DNA from: JAJZQH01 sp041658465
GTDB lineage: Bacteria; UBA10199; 2-02-FULL-44-16; JAAZCA01
Reading direction: 5' to 3'
Assembly (NCBI GenBank): GCA_041658465.1
Contig: JBBAAC010000013.1
Location: 1-21,817, forward strand
DNA: 21,817 nucleotides
Part shown: positions 1 to 8,131 of the stretch, in pieces
Layout of the letters: every line of letters begins with the position of its first letter
How positions within the stretch are numbered: the stretch's first letter is position 1
Position numbers and translations under genes: made by a program
The notes under the pieces: model-generated
Told to the model about the DNA's origin: nothing
The model's database searches: none
Seen by the model: the letters and a program-made list of their open reading frames with translations, nothing else

Positions 1-2157
1 ATGGGCGCAGGCGCCCTTTATCTCCTTGTTCGAAAATCGATCGCGCGCGTTTTCGTATTCAAGCTGCGACCTTCGCACGTCGCTGCGTTCTACGAAGGAA
101 TCCTTGTCCCAGAATAATTTCCACGAGGACGATCTCTTGCCGGCCCGCTCGACGAGCGGCGGTTTTCCCATAACCTTGAGCCGGCCGTTGATCTTGGCAG
201 CGACGGTTTCAAACAGCCGCCGCGGCTCGGTCTGTATTTTTCCAGCTTCCCATCCGAAGAGGGGATAGCCCCAGAGGCAGTGGACCTCCGCGCTGCCGGA
301 GCACGCCTGCCGCGCGAGGTGATCGATGAGGCGGCGCGCCTGCCTGCTGTGTTCGAACTTCACTTCCTCGGCGCCCATGATCAGGGTGCCGTCGCTGCGG
401 ACCGAAAACTCGCCGATGCGGTTTCGGTCCCAGGAGCGGTGTTTTGCAGCTGCTTTCGCGAGTTCGGAAGTGAGCTGCGCCACCTTGTCTTGAATCGAAC
501 CGAGTTCCCCTCGAAGCCCGGCCAGCTCAAGCGAATCATCGTCGTATCGGCGTTCGAGCACGATCGCCCTGCTCTCGAGGATTGTGCGTTCGGCGAGCGT
601 CATCTTAAGCTCTCGCTCCTTCTCTTCGCATTGCCACCGTGTGAAGCGATATCTGCGCCTCAGCACGAGTATGAAGCTTGCTCCCAGAAAGGCGATCGAG
701 CCGAGCGCGAGACCCATTGCGGGCGCATAGCGTGCGGCAAAGGATATGACGATCTGCTTGCGCAGGTCCCCCGCTGCGTGGGCTACAGTCTGCACGAGCG
801 TATCGCCCGATGCGCCCTGTGCGAGCTCTCGCCATATCTGCCAGACATGATTGCGGATGAATTCATTCTCAACTATTTTGCCCCAGTCGGGCATGGCTGG
901 ATATTTGAGGCCCGTCTCCACGGCATTCCTGAACAGCCCGTCTCCTGTGCTGCCGAGCACTTTGTCCAGAGCCGCGCGGTTTACCGGATAAAGCCCTGTC
1001 GCTGCCGCGAATCGCAGCTGTGCATCTTCCGACGTCAGGTGCCGCACGATTGCCGCTGCCCGTTCGAAGTTGCCCCGGGCGCGGCTCGCCTCGGAGACCA
1101 TGAGGTGAGAGCCCCCGACGAACGGAAAGCTGCCCTTGGGCCCTGCAGGTATTGGCGCGACCCCGAACCTCGACGCCCATCCGTCTCCGAGCAGCTTCGT
1201 TATCCACGGCCCGCTTATGATGGCAGCGTATTTCCCGTCGCGAAACTCCCTGTCGACCACCTCCTGAGAGACGGCCGGAAAGTCCACGGAACCGGAATCT
1301 GCGAGTTCCTTGAGATACAAAAGCGCCCTTGCGGACTCCGGGCTGTCGATCGCTACCCTGTAGATTTCAAACGGCCCAAGCTTCCCCGCCCGGACGATGT
1401 CGCCTCCGCTGGCCCACAGCCAGGGCGCGAGGTTGTGGAGCAGGTTCCACGTGACCGTGATCGGGAATGCCAAGAATCGTTTCCCGCCTTCATCGTTAAA
1501 GGATCGGCTGGCATCGAGGAAGCCTTCCCACGTAGCCAGATCGCTCGGCGACTTCACCATCATCTTGTTGTAATAGAGCAGGCGCATCTCCCTGAACCAG
1601 GGTATTGCATAGAGATCACCGTGCAGAGAAGCGCGGTTGTCGGCAAGACTCGAAGGCGAGAACCCGTTGAGTCCTATGTGGCCCGATAGATCCGCGACCC
1701 TGTCGTCATTCGCCATCTCGAGTATCCACGAGTGCCCGGCCTGAACAACGTCCGGAGCTGTATGCGTATCGCCCGATTTCAGGGCGCTCGAGATCCTGCT
1801 GTAGGCATCGTCCCATCGGATGAATTCGATCGCTATAGGTTCGTTCGTCGCTTCGTTGCGATGAAATCGCGCGAGCTCTTCGAGGAACCCGTTTCTGCCG
1901 ACGATATATGCCGCGAGGGGATTCTTCGTTTCAGCGGGGACCATGAGGTTCTGCACGCTGTTCTCGATGATGATGCCCTGGGCGCGCCATCGCTCGATGC
2001 CATGCTGGACCCGTTCTGCGGTGATGGGGCCGTGCGCCTCGACGGGCTCGTTGTGCATCACCCAGATCCTGAGCGGTTCGGCGGATGAGCTTAAGGGATA
2101 AAGCAGTAAGAGTGCGATGAAGAGCGATGCAGCGAAGATCAGCGATTTGAATCGCAT
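1..2157 (-). CDS. Membrane-spanning solute-binding protein fused to a winged-helix-like regulator domain (3' end outside window)
   Basis: The frame is open for all 719 codons from the ATG at 2157 to the left edge, so the C-terminus is missing. An AGAGGTG ribosome binding site lies just upstream. Residues 1-26 are a signal peptide (ends SSSA). About 27-455 read as an ABC-type extracellular solute-binding domain of the MalE class (motifs YAIPWFREMRLLYYNK, PWLWASGGD, VGGSHLMVS). Residues 480-499 are one hydrophobic helix followed by RRRYR, which would put the rest in the cytoplasm. About 503-575 is a charged heptad-like coiled coil. About 580-690 looks like an OmpR/SARP-type winged helix: helix QARRLIDHLARQ, helix RRLFETVAAKINGRLK, then a basic wing. 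The inferred role is a ToxR-like one-component regulator sensing a periplasmic ligand. The binding domain is confident; the winged helix is judged by eye. It carries a copy of the shared promoter motif. Confidence 0.82.
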   Translation of the reverse strand, partial: MRFKSLIFAASLFIALLLLYPLSSSAEPLRIWVMHNEPVEAHGPITAERVQHGIERWRAQGIIIENSVQNLMVPAETKNPLAAYIVGRNGFLEELARFHRNEATNEPIAIEFIRWDDAYSRISSALKSGDTHTAPDVVQAGHSWILEMANDDRVADLSGHIGLNGFSPSSLADNRASLHGDLYAIPWFREMRLLYYNKMMVKSPSDLATWEGFLDASRSFNDEGGKRFLAFPITVTWNLLHNLAPWLWASGGDIVRAGKLGPFEIYRVAIDSPESARALLYLKELADSGSVDFPAVSQEVVDREFRDGKYAAIISGPWITKLLGDGWASRFGVAPIPAGPKGSFPFVGGSHLMVSEASRARGNFERAAAIVRHLTSEDAQLRFAAATGLYPVNRAALDKVLGSTGDGLFRNAVETGLKYPAMPDWGKIVENEFIRNHVWQIWRELAQGASGDTLVQTVAHAAGDLRKQIVISFAARYAPAMGLALGSIAFLGASFILVLRRRYRFTRWQCEEKERELKMTLAERTILESRAIVLERRYDDDSLELAGLRGELGSIQDKVAQLTSELAKAAAKHRSWDRNRIGEFSVRSDGTLIMGAEEVKFEHSRQARRLIDHLARQACSGSAEVHCLWGYPLFGWEAGKIQTEPRRLFETVAAKINGRLKVMGKPPLVERAGKRSSSWKLFWDKDSFVERSDVRRSQLEYENARDRFSNKEIKGACAH

Positions 2158-2205
2158 ATCACCTCTATAGCCCGCCGTTCCAGAGGCTGGCAAGCTGTAT
2201 GCATC

Positions 2206-2232
2206 TTATCGGCGGCGTATCATATATGTTGT
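2206..2232 (-). promoter_or_regulatory. Shared promoter motif, copy facing the solute-binding/winged-helix gene
   Basis: On the minus strand this reads ACAAC, 15 bases, CCGATAA (with a preceding G giving GCCGATAA). It is the only copy with A rather than G before CAAC. A transcript starting about seven bases downstream would have a leader of about 42 bases carrying the AGAGGTG ribosome binding site of the gene at 2157. A plain TATGAT sequence overlaps it and could be an alternative -10 box. Confidence 0.5.
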
Positions 2233-2301
2233 GTGGTTTTTTAGAGGGGGTGAAATGGGCAAAACTCTAAAATATCAATAGGGTAGGAATAAAAAATCCT
2301 T

Positions 2302-2718
2302 TTAGTTGCAGGCATTTGGCGTGGAGCATGCCGAATGAATAGCGGCAATGCTTCCGCCTACAATGGCGCCTATTCCCGCAACTATTCCTGCCACGAGCCC
2401 TGCTGTCTTTCCGCCAGAGAACTCGCGAACGCGGATGCTTTGGATCTGGTCCCTGGAGTAATAGACGAAATCGCCCTGGCCTTCCGGCCTCACCCCGACA
2501 TCCCATCCACGCGATGTGAGATTACTGCCCTTCGCCGTAATCGTTGCGCCGTTTGTAAAGACAATCTCATATTTTTTCTGTGCATCGAACGGCGTACTGG
2601 AGAGAGACTCGGCGCTCTGGGTCGGGAGATCGTGCCATGAGGTGCAGGAGATGTTCGTCATGAAACAGGTGGTCAGGACAACCGCTGCGGCAGCCTTCAA
2701 CGCTCGATGCATTTTCAT
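2302..2718 (-). CDS. Small putative lipoprotein with C-terminal glycine-rich membrane segment
   Basis: The 138-residue product starts at the ATG at 2718, set by a perfect GGAGG seven bases upstream; an open extension to 2814 has no ribosome binding site. The N-terminus (MKMHRALKAAAAVVLTTC) is a basic then hydrophobic signal. C18 (LTTC) or C25 (NISC) could be the lipidated cysteine; neither is a perfect lipobox. The middle is a small polar beta-rich stretch (YEIVFTNGATITAKG, then YYSRDQIQSIRV) like many bacterial lipoproteins of unknown function. Residues near 106-128 form a Gly/Ala/Ile-rich helix resembling a glycine zipper. The tail contains two more cysteines. No enzyme motif is visible and I do not recognise the family. 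Its promoter appears to be the shared motif at 2823-2850. Confidence 0.75.
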   Translation of the reverse strand: MKMHRALKAAAAVVLTTCFMTNISCTSWHDLPTQSAESLSSTPFDAQKKYEIVFTNGATITAKGSNLTSRGWDVGVRPEGQGDFVYYSRDQIQSIRVREFSGGKTAGLVAGIVAGIGAIVGGSIAAIHSACSTPNACN

Positions 2719-2822
2719 AAGGTATCCTCCACCATGCACGTAATTTTGAATATAACGACACCATTTGCAACGGCAAATGCGGACATCTCCTATCCGCTTA
2801 AGCACCCCAAGCAATATGGTCT

Positions 2823-2850
2823 ATATCGACGCAATATGCAGAAATGTTGC
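2823..2850 (-). promoter_or_regulatory. Shared promoter motif, copy facing the lipoprotein gene (16-base spacing)
   Basis: The minus strand reads GCAAC, 16 bases, TCGATAT. This is one of two copies with a 16-base rather than 15-base gap, and the -10 half is the weakest of the set. The predicted leader to the ATG at 2718 would be about 98 bases, longer than at the other sites, so this copy is the least certain. Confidence 0.35.
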
Positions 2851-2862
2851 GCGTTTTTTAGA

Positions 2863-3963
2863 TCACCATGATCCGACAGCAAGAAAGTGCTCTTCAGTGA
2901 AAAACGACGAGGATGCGGTGACTTGAGTGCAATAGCGACGTATATGGCGCGTTACCCACAGGCGGCGGATGTTTTCTAGATCGTTAGAACGCCCGCCCTT
3001 TGCCCACGGTTTTACATGGTCGAATTCCAGACCGCCTCGTTCATTACAACGCCTCCCATCTGCGCCCACATACCGGCATCTTCCCTGATCCCGCTGCCAG
3101 ACTGTATCTTTGACATGCTGTGGAATGTATCTGGTATGCGGATTGCGGGATTTGTGTGGCCTCTGCCTTGAGGCACTTTTTACGAGTTTTCTCTCTATCC
3201 TCTTCTCCGGATCTTTCTTCGTGAGCAAAGCATCCAATGCCTCATCGATGATATCCTCCAACTTTGCATTGGGATATTTGTGCCGCAGCAACTCCCTTGC
3301 ACGATCTATTTTGCTTCTCAACTCTTCGCTTCCAGTAAACTGGAATTTTACCCGTTGCTCTGTGAGCGGGGCTATAACATCCCTCCTGGCCGGGCTGGAG
3401 GGAGATTGCTGCTGTATCTGCATATCATTGCATGATCCTGCATCAGATCGCTCACTCACAGAATCCAACTTCTCTCCTTCATCCGGTTCGACTGTAAGAT
3501 CCCAACTCGCTCCAGAGCGAGTTGGATTGGGCAGCCTCCTCACCATATCCGGGACATCCGGCTTGGGGTCGTATGTTGCCTTGATCCTCTCTATCTCGAT
3601 CTTTGTCCTATGCACAGCCTTTATAAGCAGCTCCTCGTGATTCTCCTCTGTTAATATCGGATTCAATACATTGACAGCGGTCAGGTTGATCTTACCCTCT
3701 GAGATAAGTGTAAGGATGACGGGAAATCTCTTTACTGCCCTGGCTGCCTGGATGCGCTTGTATGCAGCATCCTCTGATAGATGGAGCTCCTGTACGATAA
3801 AGGAGAAGAGCGACGGATAACCCAATTTTGCATAGAGCATCCTGTCATCCATCTCAGCGAGCAGCGATAAGAGATCGGCCAGAGAGATGAATTCATTGGA
3901 TACAAGTTGCTTTATCTCCTCGATCAATTTGTCATCGCTCAAGCCTGATGGATTATTTTGCAT
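2863..3963 (-). CDS. HNH-endonuclease-family protein with degenerate C-terminal motif
   Basis: The 366-residue protein starts at the ATG at 3963, which has AAGGAGG six bases upstream; the frame is open further upstream but without a signal. The N-terminal half (about 10-147) matches a helical module that I recall with HNH domains in deltaproteobacteria-like genomes: LGYPSLFSFIVQEL, LSEDAAYKRIQAAR, then LTEENHEELL and a PKPDVPDMVRRLP segment. Residues 150-205 are a low-complexity linker. The HNH fold begins near 278: C296 and C306 flank a GADGRR turn, followed by LEFDH (H316) and N331. The usual LLC-x2-HN end is replaced by RRLWVTRHIRRYC with H340 one residue too far, and the last 25 residues look unrelated. 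It may be a DNase with a changed or decayed end. No partner gene is adjacent. Confidence 0.85.
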   Translation of the reverse strand: MQNNPSGLSDDKLIEEIKQLVSNEFISLADLLSLLAEMDDRMLYAKLGYPSLFSFIVQELHLSEDAAYKRIQAARAVKRFPVILTLISEGKINLTAVNVLNPILTEENHEELLIKAVHRTKIEIERIKATYDPKPDVPDMVRRLPNPTRSGASWDLTVEPDEGEKLDSVSERSDAGSCNDMQIQQQSPSSPARRDVIAPLTEQRVKFQFTGSEELRSKIDRARELLRHKYPNAKLEDIIDEALDALLTKKDPEKRIERKLVKSASRQRPHKSRNPHTRYIPQHVKDTVWQRDQGRCRYVGADGRRCNERGGLEFDHVKPWAKGGRSNDLENIRRLWVTRHIRRYCTQVTASSSFFTEEHFLAVGSW

Positions 3964-4226
3964 GGCGAGCCTCCTTAAGATGAGAAGGCTATACCACATG
4001 GGTTTTTGAGCTCGTGTAATGGCCTTGGAGACGAGAACAAAACAAATATGGCTCGATTTCCTCAAATGCAGTGCTGATGCTGATATGCGCGATTTATGAA
4101 ATGATTGAGGGGTGAATTGATCGATGTCTGTGATGTTGGGGAAAAGCGCGAATCGCACATTCAAAAATCGTCAATAGAAAAATGCAGAGAAAGAGAATTT
4201 ATTTGCAGAAGAAGAGACGTGCGTGT

Positions 4227-4328
4227 CCAGGTTGTCCATAACACCGTCCGCCGGCGGCGGGTTTGGCGTAAAGCCCTGCCTGCCGGCAGGCAGGCGGGCC
4301 GGCGGCCATTGGGTTGTGGGCAACCTGG
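4227..4328. repeat. MITE-like inverted repeat around a 20-base palindrome
   Basis: The ends are CCAGGTTGTCCATAAC (4227-4242) and GTTGTGGGCAACCTGG (4313-4328), inverted copies matching at 14 of 16 bases. Inside, flanked by GC-rich CCGCCGGCGG-type blocks, is the perfect palindrome CCTGCCTGCCGGCAGGCAGG (4275-4294). I recall that palindrome as a frequent dispersed repeat in uncultivated groundwater bacteria, where it shows up in predicted proteins as LPAGRQAG. The element has no coding capacity; it could be a non-autonomous mobile element or a folded RNA/DNA structure. Confidence 0.6.
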
Positions 4329-4420
4329 ATACAGGAGCGCGTCGTGCACGCTCCTTCGTCTGAGCGCTTTGCGGATAAAAAAGGGGGCTCAAATCACGAA
4401 ACTGTGGGTACGTGAGAGGT

Positions 4421-4582
4421 GTCATCCCGGGAGCGCTTGTATCATGGGGCCATCGAAGACCTTTTGCGCGACGAGGGATCCCCGGAAGACAGTGAGGACG
4501 CGATGCCCGGGGACTTCAGGGGATCCTTCGGCGCTATAATGGTTGCCATGAAATTCAGGTACAGGCAGCGCCTCAGGATGAC
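4421..4582. repeat. REP/MITE-like element with GTCATCC...GGATGAC ends
   Basis: The left end (GTCATCCCGGGAGCGCTTGTA) and right end (TACAGGCAGCGCCTCAGGATGAC) are imperfect inverted copies. The inner part has a second inverted pair, GAGGGATCCCC and GGGGATCCTTCG. GTCATCCTGAG...GGATCC elements are a widespread repeat class in metagenome-derived genomes (from memory). The two terminal halves differ by small insertions, as expected for an old copy. Confidence 0.55.
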
Positions 4583-4643
4583 ACGCAATGTGCTCGCGGA
4601 ACGCTTCCAGCCCACACTTTCGTGACTCGAGCCTATTTTTCTA

Positions 4644-4670
4644 GCAACATTGATGGCGTATTGCCGATAT
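4644..4670 (+). promoter_or_regulatory. Shared promoter motif, copy facing the radical SAM gene
   Basis: It reads GCAAC, 15 bases, CCGATAT, with G before the right half (GCCGATAT). Transcription would begin near 4677, which is past the first ATG at 4672. That excludes 4672 as the start and agrees with the ribosome binding site AAGGA ahead of the ATG at 4693. Confidence 0.5.
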
Positions 4671-4692
4671 TATGGCCGAGACAAGGAAACTT

Positions 4693-5934
4693 ATGCCCAT
4701 TGACGTTATGACGCAATTGATGCCTTCAAGTCCCGTGTTTGCAGTGGAGCTCCCTGGAGTTGCCACAGGGGTAGAAGACGTCTCTGTTCCATCTGACCCG
4801 GTTGATGAGGCCCGCGATCTAGAGCTTTCAAGTGCAAGTGTCTACGCAACTCCTGCACCCTTGGCCACGGAGAGTAAACCTCCTATCGCACAGCTGAAAA
4901 ACGGCCATCGCATACTCTCCAGATATGAAACCTTATTGAGCCAAAAGGGCTGCGCACTCAAGGAGGAAGCCGAAGCTCTTCTTTCGAGAACCCGGGGCGG
5001 CGCTGACCCGAGTGCCGACGATCATTATGCCATTGGTGATCTCCTCAGCAGGTTGCCGACAGTCAAAACGCCTCATCTCGAACTCTTTCGAAGGCCCTCC
5101 ATTGAACCTTTTGAAATGTCGCTACGGCTCAAAGATCCTTTCTATGTCCTGGAAATAAACGAAGGCTGCGAGAACGGGTGCACTTTTTGTGATGCGTTTA
5201 CGCCGAGACAAACACGGTTCATGCCCTATCCCATGATTCTCGGATTAGCCGAGTCGATCAGAGCCATAAATGGGGATTTAGCACTGAATTGTGGCAACAG
5301 CGATCCGATGCAATATCGGGATACGGTATTTGGTGCAGACCTTGGAGATGTGATGAGGTCCGTAAAGGATATTTATCGCCACGATATGCTGTATTGCTTT
5401 CAGACGCACGGTTGGCCACGTGGGCATCGATTTGCAAGATCAGCCGCCGAAAAGTTGTATCGCATGGGCTTCGAAGCCTGGCGTATTTCAGTGCATCTGT
5501 TTCATAGGGAATTCTTTGACCCTGCACCTGCTCCAGAGGTCTTCGATCGATACGCAGCCCAGTTCATCGAGGCAATCTCGCTTTTGAGGCCTGAAAAGAT
5601 CGTGCTGTATGGCTATCAGGAACGTTACACTAAGTTTCCGATCTGGGATCATTTTGCAATAGAGCGATTTTTTTATGAAAGAATTTATCCACATCTCGAC
5701 GAGAAATTAAGAGCGCGATATCCTTGTCGTCCTACTAGACGTGTGGATCGCCGTACCCCAGTATCACCGCCCGATGGGCCCTTTGGCGGACGCAGGCCCA
5801 CCTCTCTTGAAGAGAGGCGGAAATCACTCGGTCCTAATGCGGTCAATTTTTTTGTCGACGGCAGCTATCTCTTTCATGAGGGAAAACTCGAACTGCCCTT
5901 CGGCCCCATTCCCAAAGATGGCTACGTATTTTAA
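4693..5934 (+). CDS. Radical SAM protein of unknown function
   Basis: The 413-residue product has the CxxxCxxC iron-sulfur motif in EGCENGCTFCDA (C159, C163, C166), the hallmark of radical SAM enzymes, which cleave S-adenosylmethionine to start radical chemistry. The first 65 or so residues are rich in S, A, P, V and T and look disordered; the catalytic barrel runs from about 145 to 330. An HxxGWPRGHRFAR stretch and a WRISVHLFHREFF segment follow the core. The C-terminal 70 residues include an Arg/Pro-rich stretch (RYPCRPTRRVDRRTP) that interrupts an otherwise ordered sequence, then FVDGSYLF. I do not recognise a subfamily, and no substrate peptide or partner gene is visible. The ATG at 4693 is preferred over 4672 because of its ribosome binding site and the promoter position. 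It is followed by a strong terminator. Confidence 0.88.
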   Translation: MPIDVMTQLMPSSPVFAVELPGVATGVEDVSVPSDPVDEARDLELSSASVYATPAPLATESKPPIAQLKNGHRILSRYETLLSQKGCALKEEAEALLSRTRGGADPSADDHYAIGDLLSRLPTVKTPHLELFRRPSIEPFEMSLRLKDPFYVLEINEGCENGCTFCDAFTPRQTRFMPYPMILGLAESIRAINGDLALNCGNSDPMQYRDTVFGADLGDVMRSVKDIYRHDMLYCFQTHGWPRGHRFARSAAEKLYRMGFEAWRISVHLFHREFFDPAPAPEVFDRYAAQFIEAISLLRPEKIVLYGYQERYTKFPIWDHFAIERFFYERIYPHLDEKLRARYPCRPTRRVDRRTPVSPPDGPFGGRRPTSLEERRKSLGPNAVNFFVDGSYLFHEGKLELPFGPIPKDGYVF

Positions 5935-5959
5935 TGGGCGCCTCTGTAAACTTACCAAT

Positions 5960-5991
5960 AAAAAACCCGGGCCGCGCGACCCGGGTTTTTT
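5960..5991. terminator. Bidirectional rho-independent terminator
   Basis: A perfect 12-base inverted repeat (AAAAAACCCGGG at 5960-5971, CCCGGGTTTTTT at 5980-5991) with an 8-base loop. The A/T tracts let it work on both strands, serving the convergent radical SAM genes on each side. Confidence 0.93.
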
Positions 5992-6013
5992 GCTGAAAGC
6001 CGACGACTGCGTT

Positions 6014-7915
6014 TTATCCCTTCGCCGTAGAGCAGCAGCCGTAGTTGTCCGGGATGTGGAAGCTCTTTGATGCGGACTCGCCCACGCCGTAGTCCTTCAT
6101 TTCTATCTTGGGCAGCGACGGATCGGGCGGGAAATGCTTGTCGCGGTTGGACGAAGCATGCGGCGCACCTGTCTCGCGATACTCGCCAAGCTTTGTGGTC
6201 TGCATCTTCTCCTCAACCCGCTCGCGATAGTACGGTCCTGAGTTGTACGTGCAGAACGGGTACATCTTCCCGTCAGGCGCGGACTGGTGGATCACGCAGC
6301 GGCGGGCGCGCTCGGTGTCGTAGTTGTATTTGTCCTGGAAGTGCATGCCGGCCACGAAAATCGTGTTGTAGCTGAACGTGCGCTCCGCGTTCGGCTTGCG
6401 CCCGCGCTTCGTATCCTTATACCCGTCCATCACGCCCAGGAGCCTCTTGAAGGTGAGGCCGGTCGGCGCCTTCGAAGCAATGAAGTGCTTGCGCAGGATG
6501 CGCAGCGCGCGTGCCCCGCCCATGAGGTCGGCTGAGCGCGCTAGCCCCACTGTCTGCAGAGCCTTGTACCAGCTGCGGGTCCTGCGATCGCCCAGCTTCT
6601 CCGCCAGGTGCTGCAGGTCAACGAGCGCTTCGCGCAGGTTGAAGAAGTCCGTGAGCGACTTCACCTCCGTGCGATCGTCCGGGTTGATAAATAGATACCC
6701 GCCGCCGCCGCAGTCCGGGTGGCAGGAGACGAAGAACGCAGGCGTGCCGGAGAGCGCCTCGGAGAGACGCGAGAGCGGCTGCGTGGCGCCGAGCCCGTAC
6801 CAGTTCGTGCGCGGCATGATTCCGTTCGTCTGCTTCTCTATGTCGAGCGCCAGGTGCGTGATCGTGTAGCGCTGCTCCATGCGGTCCTTCTCCGCGATGC
6901 GGCCGGTGAAGCAGACCGGCTGGAAGGAGATGCCCGTGATCACGTCCGAGTTGTCGATCGCGAACTGCATGATCGCGCCGACCTGATGGTCGTTGACGCC
7001 GCGGATGATCGTCGGAACTAGCACGATGCGCAGCCCCACCTTGCGGCAGACCTCCACGCACTGGAGCTTGGTCTCGAGCACGTCCTCTGCTCGCGTCTTG
7101 CGGTACACGTCCTTGGTGACGCCGTCGAACTGCAGGTAGAGCGAATTGAGGCCCGCCTCCTTGCTGCGCCTTGCGAAGTCGAGGTCAGACATGTTCTTGC
7201 CGTTTGTGGCGATCTGGATCTGGCCGAACCCCATTTCTTTCGCCATCTTCACGATCTCGATGAAGTTCGGATGTATAGTCGGCTCGCCGCCCGAGAACTG
7301 GATCACCTTGCACGGGACCGGCTTTCTGTCGCGCAGGGTCTGAAGCATCTCGCGCACCTTGTCCATCGACGGCTCGGTGACGTAGCCCATGGAGTTGGCG
7401 TTTGCGAAGCAGACCGGGCAGCGCATGTCGCAGCGGTTGGTAAGATCGATGTTGGACATGCAGGTGTGCGAATGGTGCATGTTGCACACGCCGCAGTTCT
7501 CCGGGCATTCTTTTGCCGGGTCCGCGAGAGCCGTGGGATTCTGGAAACCGCGGTTGTCGCCGAATCTGAACGTGAACATCTGCATGTAGAAATCCACGTC
7601 CGGCGAGATGAGCTCTCGGAAGTAGCCGTGCTCGGCACACTCCTTCTCCATATATACCGTCTTGCCCTCCGCGAACTTGCGCGCGCGGATCACCTTGTTG
7701 CACTCGGGGCAGAGCGAGCTGGTCCAGTACGGTAGGGTCCACGGGACCTCGCGGATCGGATGGCCTGAGTATGTCATCTTCGGTTGGCAGCGGTTGAGGA
7801 ACGCGGGCCTGTGCTCGCCGCGCACCACCTTCTTGCCATCCTGGTCCATATTGCTGTTTGCGCCCGTATCGACCGCCAGCTCGGCGCCTGTGCCCATGCC
7901 TGCTTTCGGATTCAT
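6014..7915 (-). CDS. Radical SAM enzyme of the MJ0619 / tetraether synthase (Tes)-like family
   Basis: The 633-residue protein has an N-terminal zinc-ribbon-like module (C69, C72, C93, H96 in CPEC...CAEHG), a second Cys/His cluster (C137, C141, C144 in CPENCGVCNMHH), then the radical SAM motif LTNRCDMRCPVCFAN (C162, C166, C169) and SGGEPT near 209. The C-terminal half has FVAGMHFQDKYNYDTERARRC and DGKMYPFCTYN. This order is that of MJ0619-type proteins, which include archaeal tetraether synthase (joins lipid tails) and pterin methyltransferase homologs. Bacterial members have been linked to membrane-spanning lipids, so lipid tail coupling is a fair guess, not a demonstrated function. It begins at the ATG at 7915 behind GGGGGTAAAGG. 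No lipid gene is adjacent and it stands alone between terminators. It ends in CCSTAKG. Confidence 0.9.
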   Translation of the reverse strand: MNPKAGMGTGAELAVDTGANSNMDQDGKKVVRGEHRPAFLNRCQPKMTYSGHPIREVPWTLPYWTSSLCPECNKVIRARKFAEGKTVYMEKECAEHGYFRELISPDVDFYMQMFTFRFGDNRGFQNPTALADPAKECPENCGVCNMHHSHTCMSNIDLTNRCDMRCPVCFANANSMGYVTEPSMDKVREMLQTLRDRKPVPCKVIQFSGGEPTIHPNFIEIVKMAKEMGFGQIQIATNGKNMSDLDFARRSKEAGLNSLYLQFDGVTKDVYRKTRAEDVLETKLQCVEVCRKVGLRIVLVPTIIRGVNDHQVGAIMQFAIDNSDVITGISFQPVCFTGRIAEKDRMEQRYTITHLALDIEKQTNGIMPRTNWYGLGATQPLSRLSEALSGTPAFFVSCHPDCGGGGYLFINPDDRTEVKSLTDFFNLREALVDLQHLAEKLGDRRTRSWYKALQTVGLARSADLMGGARALRILRKHFIASKAPTGLTFKRLLGVMDGYKDTKRGRKPNAERTFSYNTIFVAGMHFQDKYNYDTERARRCVIHQSAPDGKMYPFCTYNSGPYYRERVEEKMQTTKLGEYRETGAPHASSNRDKHFPPDPSLPKIEMKDYGVGESASKSFHIPDNYGCCSTAKG

Positions 7916-8056
7916 CCTTTACCCCCTTTATGGCGAGAACTGCTCCAGCATTCAGACTGTGCAAAACGTTGTAAATACCTGTAATATAAGAATTTTTAAG
8001 ATGGGCGCGAGTAGCATGTGGGTCCTGACGCGTCAACTATAAATTTTGCATGCGAC

Positions 8057-8084
8057 GCAACTCCTGCCCCCTGCGGACCGATAA
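8057..8084 (+). promoter_or_regulatory. Shared promoter motif, copy facing the 8132 gene (16-base spacing)
   Basis: It reads GCAAC, 16 bases, CCGATAA. A start near 8091 leaves a leader of about 41 bases with a perfect GGAGG site before the ATG at 8132. It lies inside the open frame that extends back to a GTG at 8018, which argues that this extension is not translated. Confidence 0.45.
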
Positions 8085-8131
8085 TAAGTGCAAGGGGAGA
8101 TCCGTTCACAATCTTTTGCGGAGGAAATTCT

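Larger units (their letters stand above)
3964..4643. other. 680-base intergenic region without a convincing gene
   Basis: It separates the leftward HNH gene from the rightward radical SAM gene. Short open frames on both strands have no ribosome binding site and run through palindromes, so none is called. What it does hold is two separate inverted-repeat elements (4227-4328 and 4421-4582) and, at its right end, the promoter motif for the radical SAM gene. Confidence 0.7.

Noticed and set aside
280..1689. 469-codon open frame on the plus strand, and the 1732-2088 frame after it
   Set aside because: Both are shadows of the minus-strand solute-binding/winged-helix gene, whose translation shows clear protein motifs; the plus frames have no recognisable content and no ribosome binding site.
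4105..4625. Open frames across 4105-4539 and 4419-4625
   Set aside because: They run through inverted-repeat elements, have no ribosome binding site and encode repeat-derived peptides.
4672..4692. First ATG of the radical SAM gene
   Set aside because: It lies only one base after the -10-like element, ahead of the expected transcription start; the ATG at 4693 has a ribosome binding site.
6618..8036. Long open frames in other frames at 6618-7061, 7185-8036 and 7271-7735
   Set aside because: They overlap the MJ0619-like radical SAM gene and are side effects of its GC-rich codon use.
8018..8131. GTG start at 8018 for the small Asp-rich protein
   Set aside because: The shared promoter motif lies inside this stretch and the ATG at 8132 has a perfect GGAGG site.
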